DNA from: Deltaproteobacteria bacterium
GTDB lineage: Bacteria > Myxococcota_A > Polyangia > Polyangiales > JADJMO01
DNA length: 44,740 nt
Direction: 5' to 3'
Assembly: GCA_022843175.1 (NCBI GenBank)
Contig: JALHOE010000049.1
Coordinates: forward strand, 1 to 44,740
Numbering within the stretch: the stretch's first letter is position 1; every line of letters starts with the position of its first letter. Positions 26,043 through 33,826 of this stretch are shown piece by piece. The translations under genes and the position numbers were made by a program. The notes under the pieces were generated by a model. The model ran no database searches. It had not been told where the DNA came from and saw only the letters and a list, made by a program, of their open reading frames with translations.

Positions 26043-26834
26043 CTACGGCCCGAGCTCGAGGATCGCCAAGGTGGGGCGGCAGAGAAACCGAACGCGAACG
26101 ATCGACGTCCCGCTCCCCTCACTGACATGCATCATGGTTTTTTCGCGGCGGTACCAGCCGCGATCGAACTCGCCGCTGCCCGGGGGGCGAAAGGGAGCGC
26201 CGAAGAAGGGGATGCGCACCTGCCCGCCGTGGGTGTGGCCCGCGAGCGCGACGTGCGCGTGGTGCTTCACGTCGTCGATCCCGATCGGCGCGTGGAACAG
26301 CGCGAGGCGAAGGCCCGGTCCCGCGATGGCGGCGAGCGCGCGCGCGTCGGGAGCGCCGCTCAACGCGTCGTCGAGCCCGACGACCCACAGGTCCTCGCGC
26401 GGGTGCGCGGCCTCGTTGCGCAGGAACCGCGCACCGGCGGACGCGTAGAACGCGGCCTGATCGCCGGCCACCGGGCGCCAGTGCTCCCAGTTGCCCGCGA
26501 CCGCGAACACCCCGAGCGGCGCGCGCATCGCGGCGATCACCGGCCGCGCCACCTCGAGGTCGCCGCCGTCGACGGTGTCTCCGGTGATCGCGATGAGGTC
26601 CGGCTTCTCGCGTTCGAGCGCGGCCAGGACCTGCCGCTCGCGGAGACCGAAGCTCTGCACGTGGAGGTCGCTGAGGTGCGCGATTCGCAGCGGCGCGCGG
26701 AGCTCGGGGACCGCGACGCGCTGATGGGTGATCCGCAGGAGGTACGGCTCGACGAGCGCATCGAGACCGGCGCTCAGCGCGGCGGCGTACACGGCGCGGC
26801 GAATCCATCGCCGCTTCGCTTCTCCTCGCGCCAC
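26043..26834 (-). CDS. YaeI-like metallophosphoesterase
   Basis: A calcineurin-like phosphoesterase of 263 residues from the GTG at 26834, which has an AGGA sequence eight bases upstream. The frame is open to an ATG at 26876, but that codon overlaps the start of the divergent gene. A positively charged N-terminus with a weak hydrophobic stretch suggests a peripheral or single-pass membrane protein. Metal-binding motifs are all present: HLSDLHV, GDTVDGG, GNWEHW, a His in LFHAP, and GHTHGGQ. The family removes phosphate from diverse substrates, including UDP-linked lipid A precursors in relatives. The start sites of this gene and of the phytochelatin synthase are only 40 bases apart. Confidence 0.88.
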   Translation of the reverse strand: MARGEAKRRWIRRAVYAAALSAGLDALVEPYLLRITHQRVAVPELRAPLRIAHLSDLHVQSFGLRERQVLAALEREKPDLIAITGDTVDGGDLEVARPVIAAMRAPLGVFAVAGNWEHWRPVAGDQAAFYASAGARFLRNEAAHPREDLWVVGLDDALSGAPDARALAAIAGPGLRLALFHAPIGIDDVKHHAHVALAGHTHGGQVRIPFFGAPFRPPGSGEFDRGWYRREKTMMHVSEGSGTSIVRVRFLCRPTLAILELGP

Positions 26835-26874
26835 GGACGTGATCCTATGTCCTCGTGAACGCTCGGTGGCGCCC

Positions 26875-27951
26875 ATGACGAGCTTCTATCGCCGCCCCCT
26901 CCCCGACGCCCTCGTCCCGTTCGCGGGCGCCGAGGGTCGCGCGATCTTCCGCGAGGCGCTCGCCGACGGAACGATGGAGGGCTTCTTCGCGCAGGCCGAG
27001 CAGTTCCACACCCAACAGGAGCCGGCGTTCTGCGGGCTCGCCACGCTGGTGGTCGCGCTCAACGCGCTCGCGATCGATCCCGGACGCCTGTGGAAGGGGC
27101 CGTGGCGCTGGTATGGCGAAGAGCTCCTCGACTGCTGCGCGCCGCTCGACAAGGTGAAGAACGAGGGCATCACGTTCGATCAGTTCGCCTGCCTCGCGCG
27201 GTGCAACGGCGCCACCGTCGCGCCGACGCGCGCCAGCCACGGCACGGTCGATACGTTCCGCGCAGCCGTCGCCGCGGCGGCCGCCGCGTCGGAGGGCGAG
27301 GTGCTCGCCATCGCGTACACGCGCAAGGTGCTCGGGCAGACCGGCGACGGTCACTTCTCGACGCTGGCCGGCTACCACCGCGGCCGCGATCTCGCGCTCG
27401 TGCTCGACGTCGCCCGCTTCAAGTATCCGCCTCACTGGGCGCCGGTTCCGCTCCTGTTCGAGGCGATGCTCCCGGTGGACCCGACGACGAACCTGTCGCG
27501 CGGCTTCATCACGCTCCGCCGCGGCAAGCACCCGCCGCTCGCCTATCGCCTCGCGCCCGGCAGCGCCTCCTGGCAGGACATCGGCGCCGTCTTCGCAGAC
27601 CTCGCCATCGAGGCCGCGAGCGTCGACGACGCGCTGCGAGCGTTCTTCGCGGCGCTCCCCGAGACGATCGCGCACCTCGTCGAGGAGCACGACGCCGAGT
27701 CGCCCGAGCACCGCGACGTCGTGTGCGCGGTGACCGAGGCGCTGCGCCGAACGGAGCTCGCCGCCGCAGTGCGCCGGGTGCGCGGCCGCGACGACGATCC
27801 CGCCGTGGTGCTCGCTTTCCTCGCCCCCGACCGCGCCTTCGCGAGCGTGCCGGGGATGAACGAGCTACGCGCCACCCAGCGGCTCCCAGAGCCCCTCGCC
27901 GCCGAGATCAACCGGCTCCGCGAGCAGCTCGGGGTGATGACGTGCGGCTGA
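26875..27951 (+). CDS. Phytochelatin synthase, eukaryote-like with C-terminal extension
   Basis: A 358-residue protein from the ATG at 26875. The first 220 residues match plant phytochelatin synthases almost motif for motif: SFYRRPLP, GTMEGFFAQ, QEPAFCGLATL, IDPGRLWKGPWRW, LDCCAPL, GDGHFSTLAGY and LDVARFKYPPHW. The papain-like triad is Cys53, His160 and Asp178, equivalent to Cys56, His162 and Asp180 of Arabidopsis PCS1. The enzyme joins gamma-glutamylcysteine units from glutathione to make metal-binding phytochelatins, or hydrolyses glutathione conjugates. Most bacterial homologs are half-size; this one keeps about 130 further residues, including a plant-like ending (RLPEPLAAEINRLREQL), but lacks the cysteine-rich pairs of plant C-termini. 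Cadmium or zinc detoxification is the likely role. Lateral gain from a eukaryote is possible but untested. Confidence 0.95.
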   Translation: MTSFYRRPLPDALVPFAGAEGRAIFREALADGTMEGFFAQAEQFHTQQEPAFCGLATLVVALNALAIDPGRLWKGPWRWYGEELLDCCAPLDKVKNEGITFDQFACLARCNGATVAPTRASHGTVDTFRAAVAAAAAASEGEVLAIAYTRKVLGQTGDGHFSTLAGYHRGRDLALVLDVARFKYPPHWAPVPLLFEAMLPVDPTTNLSRGFITLRRGKHPPLAYRLAPGSASWQDIGAVFADLAIEAASVDDALRAFFAALPETIAHLVEEHDAESPEHRDVVCAVTEALRRTELAAAVRRVRGRDDDPAVVLAFLAPDRAFASVPGMNELRATQRLPEPLAAEINRLREQLGVMTCG

Positions 27952-28020
27952 TCGCGAAGGCGGAGGGCGGCACCGAGATCGACTGACCCGGGGTGAGACC
28001 GTGGTATTTTCCCGCGGCCC

Positions 28021-28647
28021 ATGCGTACCGCCGCGAAGCGCGCCCTGGTCCTGTTGTTCCTCGCATCGTGCAAGCCCGGTCCGCCGCCGGTTCAAAACGT
28101 CACGCCGCTGATGCACTCCACCGGCGACACGTTCGACACGTTCTCGCTCGGCGATCCGGTCGGCGGGTTCGTCGATCGCTACGGGGCTGCCTGCGACGAC
28201 GACCCGATCGACAAGGAGCGCTCGACGCTCTACTTCTGGTCCGGCTTCGACGGGTGCAAGGAGCAGAAGCCGTTCCCCGAGGAGACGACGGTCGTCGCGG
28301 TGACGCCCTTCTCCAAGGCGTGGCGCGACCAGCCGGTCGATCTGCTCGTGTGGTTCGGCGGCACCTACTACAACAACCGCTCGTCGCTGAAGATCAAGAT
28401 CGGCGACAAGGCGGCCGACGTCGACAAGCAGCTCGAGCTCGTCCACAAGGACGCCGTCGAGAACGTCGCCGGGCCCGAGGGAAAGATCGACGGCCTCCGC
28501 CAGGCTACCTACGCGCACGACATCCACGTCCTCTACCGCGACGAGCGGGTCGTCGGCATCGGAGTCGGCAAATTGAAGGGCGGCGAGGAGCGCGAGCACG
28601 TGCTCTCGCACGGCTACGCCCACCACCTCAAGTTCGCGAAGCCGTAA
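28021..28647 (+). CDS. Lipoprotein of unknown function
   Basis: A 208-residue protein from the ATG at 28021. The signal peptide ends in the lipobox LASC (Cys17). The mature part is a single mixed alpha/beta domain with a cysteine pair (AACDDD and DGCKEQ) and no recognisable catalytic motif. It is separated from the phytochelatin synthase gene by 69 bases with an AT-richer segment (GTATTTTC) just before the start, so it probably has its own promoter. The Amt gene follows 87 bases downstream. Confidence 0.82.
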   Translation: MRTAAKRALVLLFLASCKPGPPPVQNVTPLMHSTGDTFDTFSLGDPVGGFVDRYGAACDDDPIDKERSTLYFWSGFDGCKEQKPFPEETTVVAVTPFSKAWRDQPVDLLVWFGGTYYNNRSSLKIKIGDKAADVDKQLELVHKDAVENVAGPEGKIDGLRQATYAHDIHVLYRDERVVGIGVGKLKGGEEREHVLSHGYAHHLKFAKP

Positions 28648-28662
28648 CCTCCACGAAATCTT

Positions 28663-28705
28663 TCTCGCTGACGCGCCACGTCATCTCCCCGTAACCAAAG
28701 CGAGA
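28663..28705 (+). promoter_or_regulatory. Possible leader stem upstream of the Amt gene
   Basis: TCTCGCT (28663-28669) and AGCGAGA (28699-28705) are exact complements around a 29-base loop, 16 bases before the GAGGAGG ribosome binding site at 28721-28727. It may be the terminator of the upstream lipoprotein gene or part of the Amt leader. I looked for a sigma-54 promoter here and did not find one. Confidence 0.3.
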
Positions 28706-28734
28706 GACAGTGCGTGCCACGAGGAGGATTTGGC

Positions 28735-30042
28735 ATGCCCGAAGTGAACTCCGGAGACACAGCGTGGCTCCTTATTTCGACCGCGCTGGTGATGCTGATG
28801 ACGCCGGGTCTCGCGCTGTTCTACGGCGGCATGGTCCGCAACAAGAACGTGCTCTCGACGTTCATGCACAGCTTCTTCGCGCTCGGACTCGTGACGTTGC
28901 AGTGGGTCGTGATTGGCTACTCACTGTCGTTCGGTAAGACGCACGGAGGGCTCATCGGCGGAACCGAGTTCGCCTTCCTGCAGGGGGTGGGTGTCGACGG
29001 CGCCGGCAAGACCGTGCCGCACATCCTCTTCATGATGTACCAGGGGATGTTCGCCATCATCACTCCGGCGCTCATCTCCGGCGCGTTCGCCGAACGCATG
29101 AAGTTCTCGGCGTACTGCCTCTTCACGCTGCTCTGGTCGACGCTGGTCTACGATCCGGTCGCGCACTGGGTGTGGGGCACCGGTGGCTGGCTCGCCAAGA
29201 TGGGCGCGCTCGACTTCGCGGGCGGCACGGTCGTCCACCTCACGTCGGGTGTCTCGGCGCTGGTGGTCGCGATCGTGCTCGGCAAGCGGATCGGCTACCC
29301 CGGCCACGGCCATCGCCCGCACAACCTCACGATGACGGTGCTCGGCGCCGGCATCCTGTGGTTCGGCTGGTTCGGCTTCAACGCCGGCTCCGCGCTCACC
29401 TCTGGTGGCCTCGCGTCGCAGGCGTTCGTCAACACGCAGATCGCCGCGGCCGCCGGCTCGGTGGCGTGGGCGGGCGTCGAGGCGGTCCGTCAGGGCAAGC
29501 CCACGATGCTCGGCGTCGCCTCCGGCCTCGTCGCGGGCCTCGTCGGCATCACGCCGGCCGCCGGCTTCGTCAACCCGATGGGCGCGATCGCGATCGGCCT
29601 CGCGGCAGGCTTCGTCTGCTTCTACGGCGTGCTCCTCAAGAGCAAGCTCGGGTACGACGACACGCTCGACGCGTTCGGCGTGCACGGCGTCGGCGGCGCG
29701 CTCGGCGCGCTCCTCACCGGCGTGTTCGCGACCAAGGCGCTCACGCCGGAGAACGTCGGCGGCGTGCTGTCGGGCAACGCGAAGATCATGATCGCGCAAG
29801 GCGTCGGCGTCCTCGCCGCGGGCGCGTACGCGGTCGTGATGACCTTCGGCATCCTCAAGGCGGTCAACGCCCTCGTGGGTCTGCGCGTGTCGTCCGACGA
29901 CGAACGCGAGGGCCTCGACACCGCGCTCCACGGCGAGGTCGGCTACACGATCGGCGAGGACTCCACGACCGCAGCGCCCGAGGAGGCCGAGCCGAGCGCG
30001 ATGCCCGAGCCCGCGGCCGTCCTCCAGACCGAGTCGGCGTAG
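28735..30042 (+). CDS. amtB: Ammonium channel (Amt/MEP/Rh family)
   Basis: A 435-residue membrane protein with about eleven hydrophobic segments. The ATG at 28735 is chosen over one at 28714 because GAGGAGG (28721-28727) lies seven bases before it. Family marks include LFYGGMVRNKN, the pore histidines His168 (GGTVVHLTSG) and His317 (GVHGVGGALG), WFGWFGFNAGS and the cytoplasmic C-terminal segment with LDTALHGEVGY that contacts PII proteins. It conducts ammonium into the cell. No glnK gene is adjacent, unlike the usual glnK-amtB operon; the gene may lie elsewhere. The last 30 residues are an acidic, Ala/Pro-rich extension beyond the typical end. A lipoprotein gene follows. Confidence 0.95.
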   Translation: MPEVNSGDTAWLLISTALVMLMTPGLALFYGGMVRNKNVLSTFMHSFFALGLVTLQWVVIGYSLSFGKTHGGLIGGTEFAFLQGVGVDGAGKTVPHILFMMYQGMFAIITPALISGAFAERMKFSAYCLFTLLWSTLVYDPVAHWVWGTGGWLAKMGALDFAGGTVVHLTSGVSALVVAIVLGKRIGYPGHGHRPHNLTMTVLGAGILWFGWFGFNAGSALTSGGLASQAFVNTQIAAAAGSVAWAGVEAVRQGKPTMLGVASGLVAGLVGITPAAGFVNPMGAIAIGLAAGFVCFYGVLLKSKLGYDDTLDAFGVHGVGGALGALLTGVFATKALTPENVGGVLSGNAKIMIAQGVGVLAAGAYAVVMTFGILKAVNALVGLRVSSDDEREGLDTALHGEVGYTIGEDSTTAAPEEAEPSAMPEPAAVLQTESA

Positions 30043-30141
30043 CGGGCCCGTCGATGCGCGCGGCACTGGCCGCGACGTCGACAGACGGTGGGCACTCCAC
30101 CGTATTCAACGCCCGCTCCCCGACACCCAGCGCAATTGAAT

Positions 30142-30197
30142 GCACCCCGAGGAGGGCCGTCCACCGCGCGGCTTTCAACAATCTCTCCTCGGGGTGC
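30142..30197 (+). promoter_or_regulatory. Perfect 13-bp stem-loop abutting a start codon
   Basis: GCACCCCGAGGAG (30142-30154) is exactly complementary to CTCCTCGGGGTGC (30185-30197), with a 30-base loop; the downstream arm ends three bases before the ATG at 30201. The left arm contains a Shine-Dalgarno-like GAGGAGG and the right arm its anti-sequence. The hairpin may end Amt transcription, or it may control access of ribosomes to the lipoprotein start. Confidence 0.6.
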
Positions 30198-30200
30198 TCC

Positions 30201-30800
30201 ATGCTTACGAAATACGCTTCGCTCGCTCTCGCCTGCTTCATGATCGGCTGCGGCTCCGAAGCCGAAGCCCCCGGCACAACCGCCGCGGACACCGGTGCGC
30301 CGGTCGACACCGGGACCGTCTCGGAGGACGCGATGCCCGCGGGGGACACCGGCACCGCCACCGACACCGCGCCGCCCACCACCAACGTGACGCTCGAGGT
30401 CCAGTCGGCGACCTTCAAGAGCAGCACCGCGGCGGGAGGCGGGTTCGTGCACGCGGTCGTCTTCTCGATCAACAACCCGTCGGCGGTGGCCGTCACCTCG
30501 CTCGATACCATGGTGTTCGACTTCGGCGGCGGTCAGAAGGTGCAGCTGTCGAAGCCGGCGTGCGGCGGGATGTTCCCCATCGCCGCGGGCGCGAAGCGCA
30601 CCGTCGACACCCAGGTCGTCGTCTCGACCAGCGGCAGCCTCACCAACTTCTCCTTCATCTGCGGCAGCAGCCAGCGCTTCGGCGGCGCCTCCGGCAACGC
30701 GCCCGCGGACGCGACCTTCGCGGGACCGGTCGCGATCACCATCGGCGGCACCACCGCGTCGGGCACGTTCACGGGCAGCGGCAGCGCCACCCCGAAGTGA
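30201..30800 (+). CDS. Secreted lipoprotein, function unknown
   Basis: A 199-residue protein from the ATG at 30201 with signal peptide and lipobox MIGC (Cys17). A long Thr/Asp/Ala/Gly linker (about residues 20-65) precedes a beta-rich domain with two cysteines (KPACGG and FICGSS), ending in a Gly/Thr/Ser-rich tail. It resembles small beta-sandwich lipoproteins but no family is clear. A 13-bp stem-loop stops just before the start codon, and there is no good Shine-Dalgarno within the usual distance. A palindromic repeat follows 58 bases after the stop. Confidence 0.8.
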   Translation: MLTKYASLALACFMIGCGSEAEAPGTTAADTGAPVDTGTVSEDAMPAGDTGTATDTAPPTTNVTLEVQSATFKSSTAAGGGFVHAVVFSINNPSAVAVTSLDTMVFDFGGGQKVQLSKPACGGMFPIAAGAKRTVDTQVVVSTSGSLTNFSFICGSSQRFGGASGNAPADATFAGPVAITIGGTTASGTFTGSGSATPK

Positions 30801-30801
30801 T

Positions 30802-31002
30802 CGACCACCGCGAGCGGAGCCGCCGTCAACCGTCGACCGTCGACCGTGCCGACCCATAGGCGCGCGCGTCAGCGAGCGCCTCGGTGATTTGCACCCTTCG
30901 CAGCGATAGGCGCTCGCTTACGCGCGCGCCTGTTCGGCCGTGCTTCCAACGGAAGACGGTTGACGGTCGACGTAACCCGCGACCACCGCGAGCGGAACCG
31001 CC
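30802..31002. repeat. Direct repeats flanking the palindrome
   Basis: Two 23-base direct repeats (30802-30824 and 30980-31002, one mismatch) containing GACCACCGCGAGCGGA bracket the palindrome at 30859-30930. Inside them, heptamers of the type CGTCGAC (30825-30845) and their inverse (30955-30972) face each other. The symmetric arrangement suggests a composite inserted unit; I see no gene here. Confidence 0.7.
30859..30930. repeat. Dispersed palindromic element, copy 2
   Basis: The same structure as at 21523-21594: 23-base arms at 30859-30881 and 30908-30930 with the same single mismatch, and a 26-base loop that differs at a few positions. The arms are identical to copy 1 base for base. It lies in the 208-base gap between convergent genes ending at 30800 and 31009. 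Confidence 0.88.
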
Positions 31003-31008
31003 ACAGTT

Positions 31009-31305
31009 CTAGGGCTGCCAGGGCGTCTCGCAGATCTCGTGCTTGGTGCAGCACCACGCGCCCGGCTCGGCGGCGCGGAGCTTCGCGGTGTGCTTCGCGT
31101 CGTGCCACTTCTGCGGGCAGGGATCGGAGGCGACCTCGCAGTCGATGTTGTAGTAGCAGTCGGAGTTGCCGGGGATGAGCTCCATGAACGTGCGCCGCGC
31201 GGGCTTCGGCGGCGGCGCCACGGTCGCGTCGACCGGCGGCGTGGGATCGGCGGCGATCGGCATCGGCCGCGAGCACGCAACGCACAAGACGACCGCCCAC
31301 CTCAT
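31009..31305 (-). CDS. Small Cys-containing lipoprotein
   Basis: A 98-residue protein from the ATG at 31305. The signal peptide is very short and ends at Cys11 (VLCVACS). A Pro/Ala linker leads to a small domain with six cysteines (NSDCYYNIDCEVASDPCP and WCCTKHEIC), probably disulfide-bonded. A similar cysteine-framed domain is common in myxobacterial lipoproteins, but no name applies. It is divergent from another small lipoprotein gene starting at 31333. Confidence 0.75.
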   Translation of the reverse strand: MRWAVVLCVACSRPMPIAADPTPPVDATVAPPPKPARRTFMELIPGNSDCYYNIDCEVASDPCPQKWHDAKHTAKLRAAEPGAWCCTKHEICETPWQP

Positions 31306-31332
31306 GTCACGCGGCTAAAGTACACTCTCGTG

Positions 31333-31653
31333 ATGCGTCTCGCTGCGATTGCGTGGCTCGCGTTCGGGGCTCTGCACCTCGCGGCATGCTCGTCGAGCGA
31401 GCCGACCGGCTCGGGCCCGGACGGAGGTTGCGCGGTCGTCGACTTCCCCGATCGGATCGCCGACACGTGCGCGAGCTTTGCAGTGCAGGTCTCCGGCACC
31501 CCCGCGCAGTGCGGGTTCGACGGCACCTTCGAGGGGTCGCGCGCACAGTGCGCCTCCCTGTGCGCGCCGGGGCGCAGCTTCCGGTGCTTCGTCGTCGGGG
31601 GCGAGGCCGGGACCACGATGGTGCACTGCACCGAGGACTGCGACGGGCGGTGA
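31333..31653 (+). CDS. Small Cys-rich lipoprotein
   Basis: A 106-residue protein from the ATG at 31333, immediately preceded by an in-frame GTG. The signal peptide ends in lipobox LAAC (Cys19), followed by a Ser/Gly linker and a domain with eight cysteines (GGCAVV, DTCASF, AQCGF, QCASLCAPG, FRCF, HCTEDC). It should be a disulfide-stabilised surface protein; no family is recognised. It ends three bases before the convergent lipoprotein gene at 31657. Confidence 0.75.
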   Translation: MRLAAIAWLAFGALHLAACSSSEPTGSGPDGGCAVVDFPDRIADTCASFAVQVSGTPAQCGFDGTFEGSRAQCASLCAPGRSFRCFVVGGEAGTTMVHCTEDCDGR

Positions 31654-31656
31654 CGG

Positions 31657-32502
31657 CTACTTGCGCACGAACGCCGGGCGGGCCTTGAACGAGAGCGTCG
31701 CCGAGAGCAGCTTGCACACGCCCTCTTCCTCGGAGTAGCCGAGATCGCTCGCGAGCTTACCGAGGGTGCGGATCTGCGGGACGATGTCCTCGACGCCGGC
31801 GCCGTTCTGCACGCCGTCGGCGATCTCGTCGATCGAGATGCCGCCGCCGAGCAGCCCCTCGGCGTTGCCCTCTTGGTCGAGCGTGAACCGGACGCGCGCG
31901 TTGCGCATGTGGATCATGAACGAGACGTCGAAGATGGCGATCGGGATGTGCAGCTCGAACGGGCCGATCGAGAAGGTGTTGCCCTTGAACGAGCCCTTCT
32001 GGGCGGTGCTGATCTTCTGGTCGGCCTTGCGGAGGTCGAACGTCTGCCAGGCCTCGAGCACGCCGTCGGTGCCGAGCATCGGCTTGCCCTGGGCGAGCTT
32101 GACCTGCAGGTTCACGCACTTGTCGTTCTGCGTGTCGTCGACGCCGCTGAGGTCCATCATGATCAGCAGGCGGCCGTCGTTGATCGCGCCCTGAATGATG
32201 CCGTCGATGGCGTTGCCGACGCGCTTCTCGATCTCGGGGAGGAAGATCGCGAGCTGGTTGTCGATGCCCTGCGCACCCTGCGGATCGACGAGGTCGATCT
32301 TGCCGCAGGACTGGTCCTCGGGCTTCGACGAGACGTGGCCGTCGAGATCGAAGCCGGGGGCGGTGCCGCGCGGCTCCTCGCGGGTGAACGCGAGCGCCGT
32401 GAGGATGTAGGCCTGCGACTTGCCCGTCGTGCAGTCCGGCTCGTCGTCGGCGGACGAGCAGCCGAACATCGCGAGCACACCGGCGAGAAGGAGGGCGCGC
32501 AT
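31657..32502 (-). CDS. Lipoprotein linked to the second DUF1592/DUF1552 pair
   Basis: A 281-residue protein from the ATG at 32502 with lipobox MFGC (Cys15). The mature domain is a mixed alpha/beta fold rich in long amphipathic helices and strands (IDNQLAIFLPEIEKRVG, GRLLIMMDLSGV, GPFELHIPIAIFDVSFMIHM), with no catalytic motif seen. Its start is four bases after the stop of the DUF1552 gene, so it is the third gene of that operon. The first DUF1592/DUF1552 pair at 8073-11272 has no equivalent beside it. A partner or substrate-binding role in that secreted system is inferred. Confidence 0.82.
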   Translation of the reverse strand: MRALLLAGVLAMFGCSSADDEPDCTTGKSQAYILTALAFTREEPRGTAPGFDLDGHVSSKPEDQSCGKIDLVDPQGAQGIDNQLAIFLPEIEKRVGNAIDGIIQGAINDGRLLIMMDLSGVDDTQNDKCVNLQVKLAQGKPMLGTDGVLEAWQTFDLRKADQKISTAQKGSFKGNTFSIGPFELHIPIAIFDVSFMIHMRNARVRFTLDQEGNAEGLLGGGISIDEIADGVQNGAGVEDIVPQIRTLGKLASDLGYSEEEGVCKLLSATLSFKARPAFVRK

Positions 32503-32506
32503 CGGA

Positions 32507-33826
32507 TCAGACCTCGATCGCAGTGAGGCTCTGGTTGGTCTTGCCCTCGGAGTCGCCGAAGCTGTCGAGGGTCATGCCCATCGCGCGCGCGAGCGTGAGG
32601 ATCAGCTTGCTCGTGTTCTCCTGCGCGGGCGAGCGGTAGTGGATGCCGGTCTTGAGGTTCGCGTTGGCGGTGCCGGCGACGATGAGCGGGTAGTCGTCGA
32701 GCAGGTGCTGACGGCCGTAGGAGCAGTCGCTCGTGGCGAGGATGCCGCAGTGATCGAGCAGCGTGGACGAGCCCTCGGCCACCGCGTCGAACGCCTTCAG
32801 CAGGTAGTTCAGCTCGGTCATGATCTGGAGGAGGATCTTCGCCACCTCGGGCTGCGGAGACGGCTCGTCGTGGGTGAGCTGGTGGTGGCCCGACGTCGCG
32901 CCCTTGAAGAGCGTGTTGCTCACGCCGTGCGTGAACCAGAAGCTGAAGACCCTCGTCTGGTCGCAGGCGAGCGTCATCGCGAGGATGTCGGCCATCGCGC
33001 GCGAGATCTCGTCGAGCGGCGGACGGCCCTCGACGTCAGGGTAGGCTTCCTTGGGCGCCGCCGGCACCTTGCACGCCGCGAGGCTCGGCGGGTTCTCCTG
33101 CAGCTTCTTGAGCCGGAGCTCGAGGGCGCGAATGCCGGTGAGGTGCTGATCGAGGCGGGCCTTGTCCGTGGCGCCGAGGTTGAGGTGCAGTCGCTTGGCG
33201 TCGTCGGTGACGGCGTCGAGCACGCTCTTGCGCAGCGCCAACGTGGGGTTGGGCTTGGCCATGTCGCCCGGCATGACGAACTCGGGACCGAACACGCGCT
33301 GGAAGAGCGCGTGCGGCGAGGTCTCGGCCGGGTTGTTGGAGCGCGGGCCGTTGAACGAGAGCGTCTTGACGCCGGGCTGCACGCCGATCTCGAGGCTCTT
33401 GAAGCGCGAGTCGCCGCCGATCGCTTCGGCGATGACCTGGTCGATCGACGCCCTCGCGAACGCCTCTTTGTCGGCGGCGAGCGCGGGTGCGCCCGAGAGC
33501 AGCCCGATCGGGCCCGAGAGGTGCGGCACCGCGTTGGCGATCGGCACCTTCATGCCGGAGATCACCGACAGCTTCGCCTTCATCTCCGCGAGCGGCTGGA
33601 GCGTGGGCGAGAGCTCCCACATCGTGCCGGTGGCCTTCGGGGTCCAGATCTCGGGCAGCACCCCGTTGCCCCAGAAGAAGATGCCGAAGCGCTTGGGGAG
33701 CGCGTCGCCGTCGGCGAAAGCGGTGGCGGTGTCGTTGAGGAGCGCGTCGAAGATGGGGAGGCCGATGGTGACCAGGCCGCCACCGAGCATTCCGCGAAGG
33801 ACCGAGCGCCGATTGAGCTTCTTCAT
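32507..33826 (-). CDS. DUF1552-family Tat-exported protein (copy 2)
   Basis: A 439-residue protein whose ATG at 33826 overlaps the preceding DUF1592 stop codon as TGATG. The N-terminus (MKKLNRRSVLRGMLGGGL) is a twin-arginine signal. Family features visible are FGIFFWGNGVLPEIWTP, ISGMKVPI, GVQPGVKTLSFNGPRSNNP, FSFWFTHGVSNTLF, DHCGILATSDCSYGRQH and a C-terminal TGIHYRSP. It is shorter than copy 1 (504 residues) and only moderately similar, so the pair is not a recent duplication. Function of the family is not established. Confidence 0.92.
   Translation of the reverse strand: MKKLNRRSVLRGMLGGGLVTIGLPIFDALLNDTATAFADGDALPKRFGIFFWGNGVLPEIWTPKATGTMWELSPTLQPLAEMKAKLSVISGMKVPIANAVPHLSGPIGLLSGAPALAADKEAFARASIDQVIAEAIGGDSRFKSLEIGVQPGVKTLSFNGPRSNNPAETSPHALFQRVFGPEFVMPGDMAKPNPTLALRKSVLDAVTDDAKRLHLNLGATDKARLDQHLTGIRALELRLKKLQENPPSLAACKVPAAPKEAYPDVEGRPPLDEISRAMADILAMTLACDQTRVFSFWFTHGVSNTLFKGATSGHHQLTHDEPSPQPEVAKILLQIMTELNYLLKAFDAVAEGSSTLLDHCGILATSDCSYGRQHLLDDYPLIVAGTANANLKTGIHYRSPAQENTSKLILTLARAMGMTLDSFGDSEGKTNQSLTAIEV

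Noticed and set aside
26875-27951. Calling the phytochelatin synthase a recent transfer from plants
   Set aside because: Motif similarity is striking, but codon composition looks like the neighbours and no tree can be built here, so direction and age of any transfer remain open.
28648-28734. Sigma-54 promoter for the ammonium channel gene
   Set aside because: No GG/GC pair with the required 10-base spacing was found; only loose TGCC-like fragments are present.
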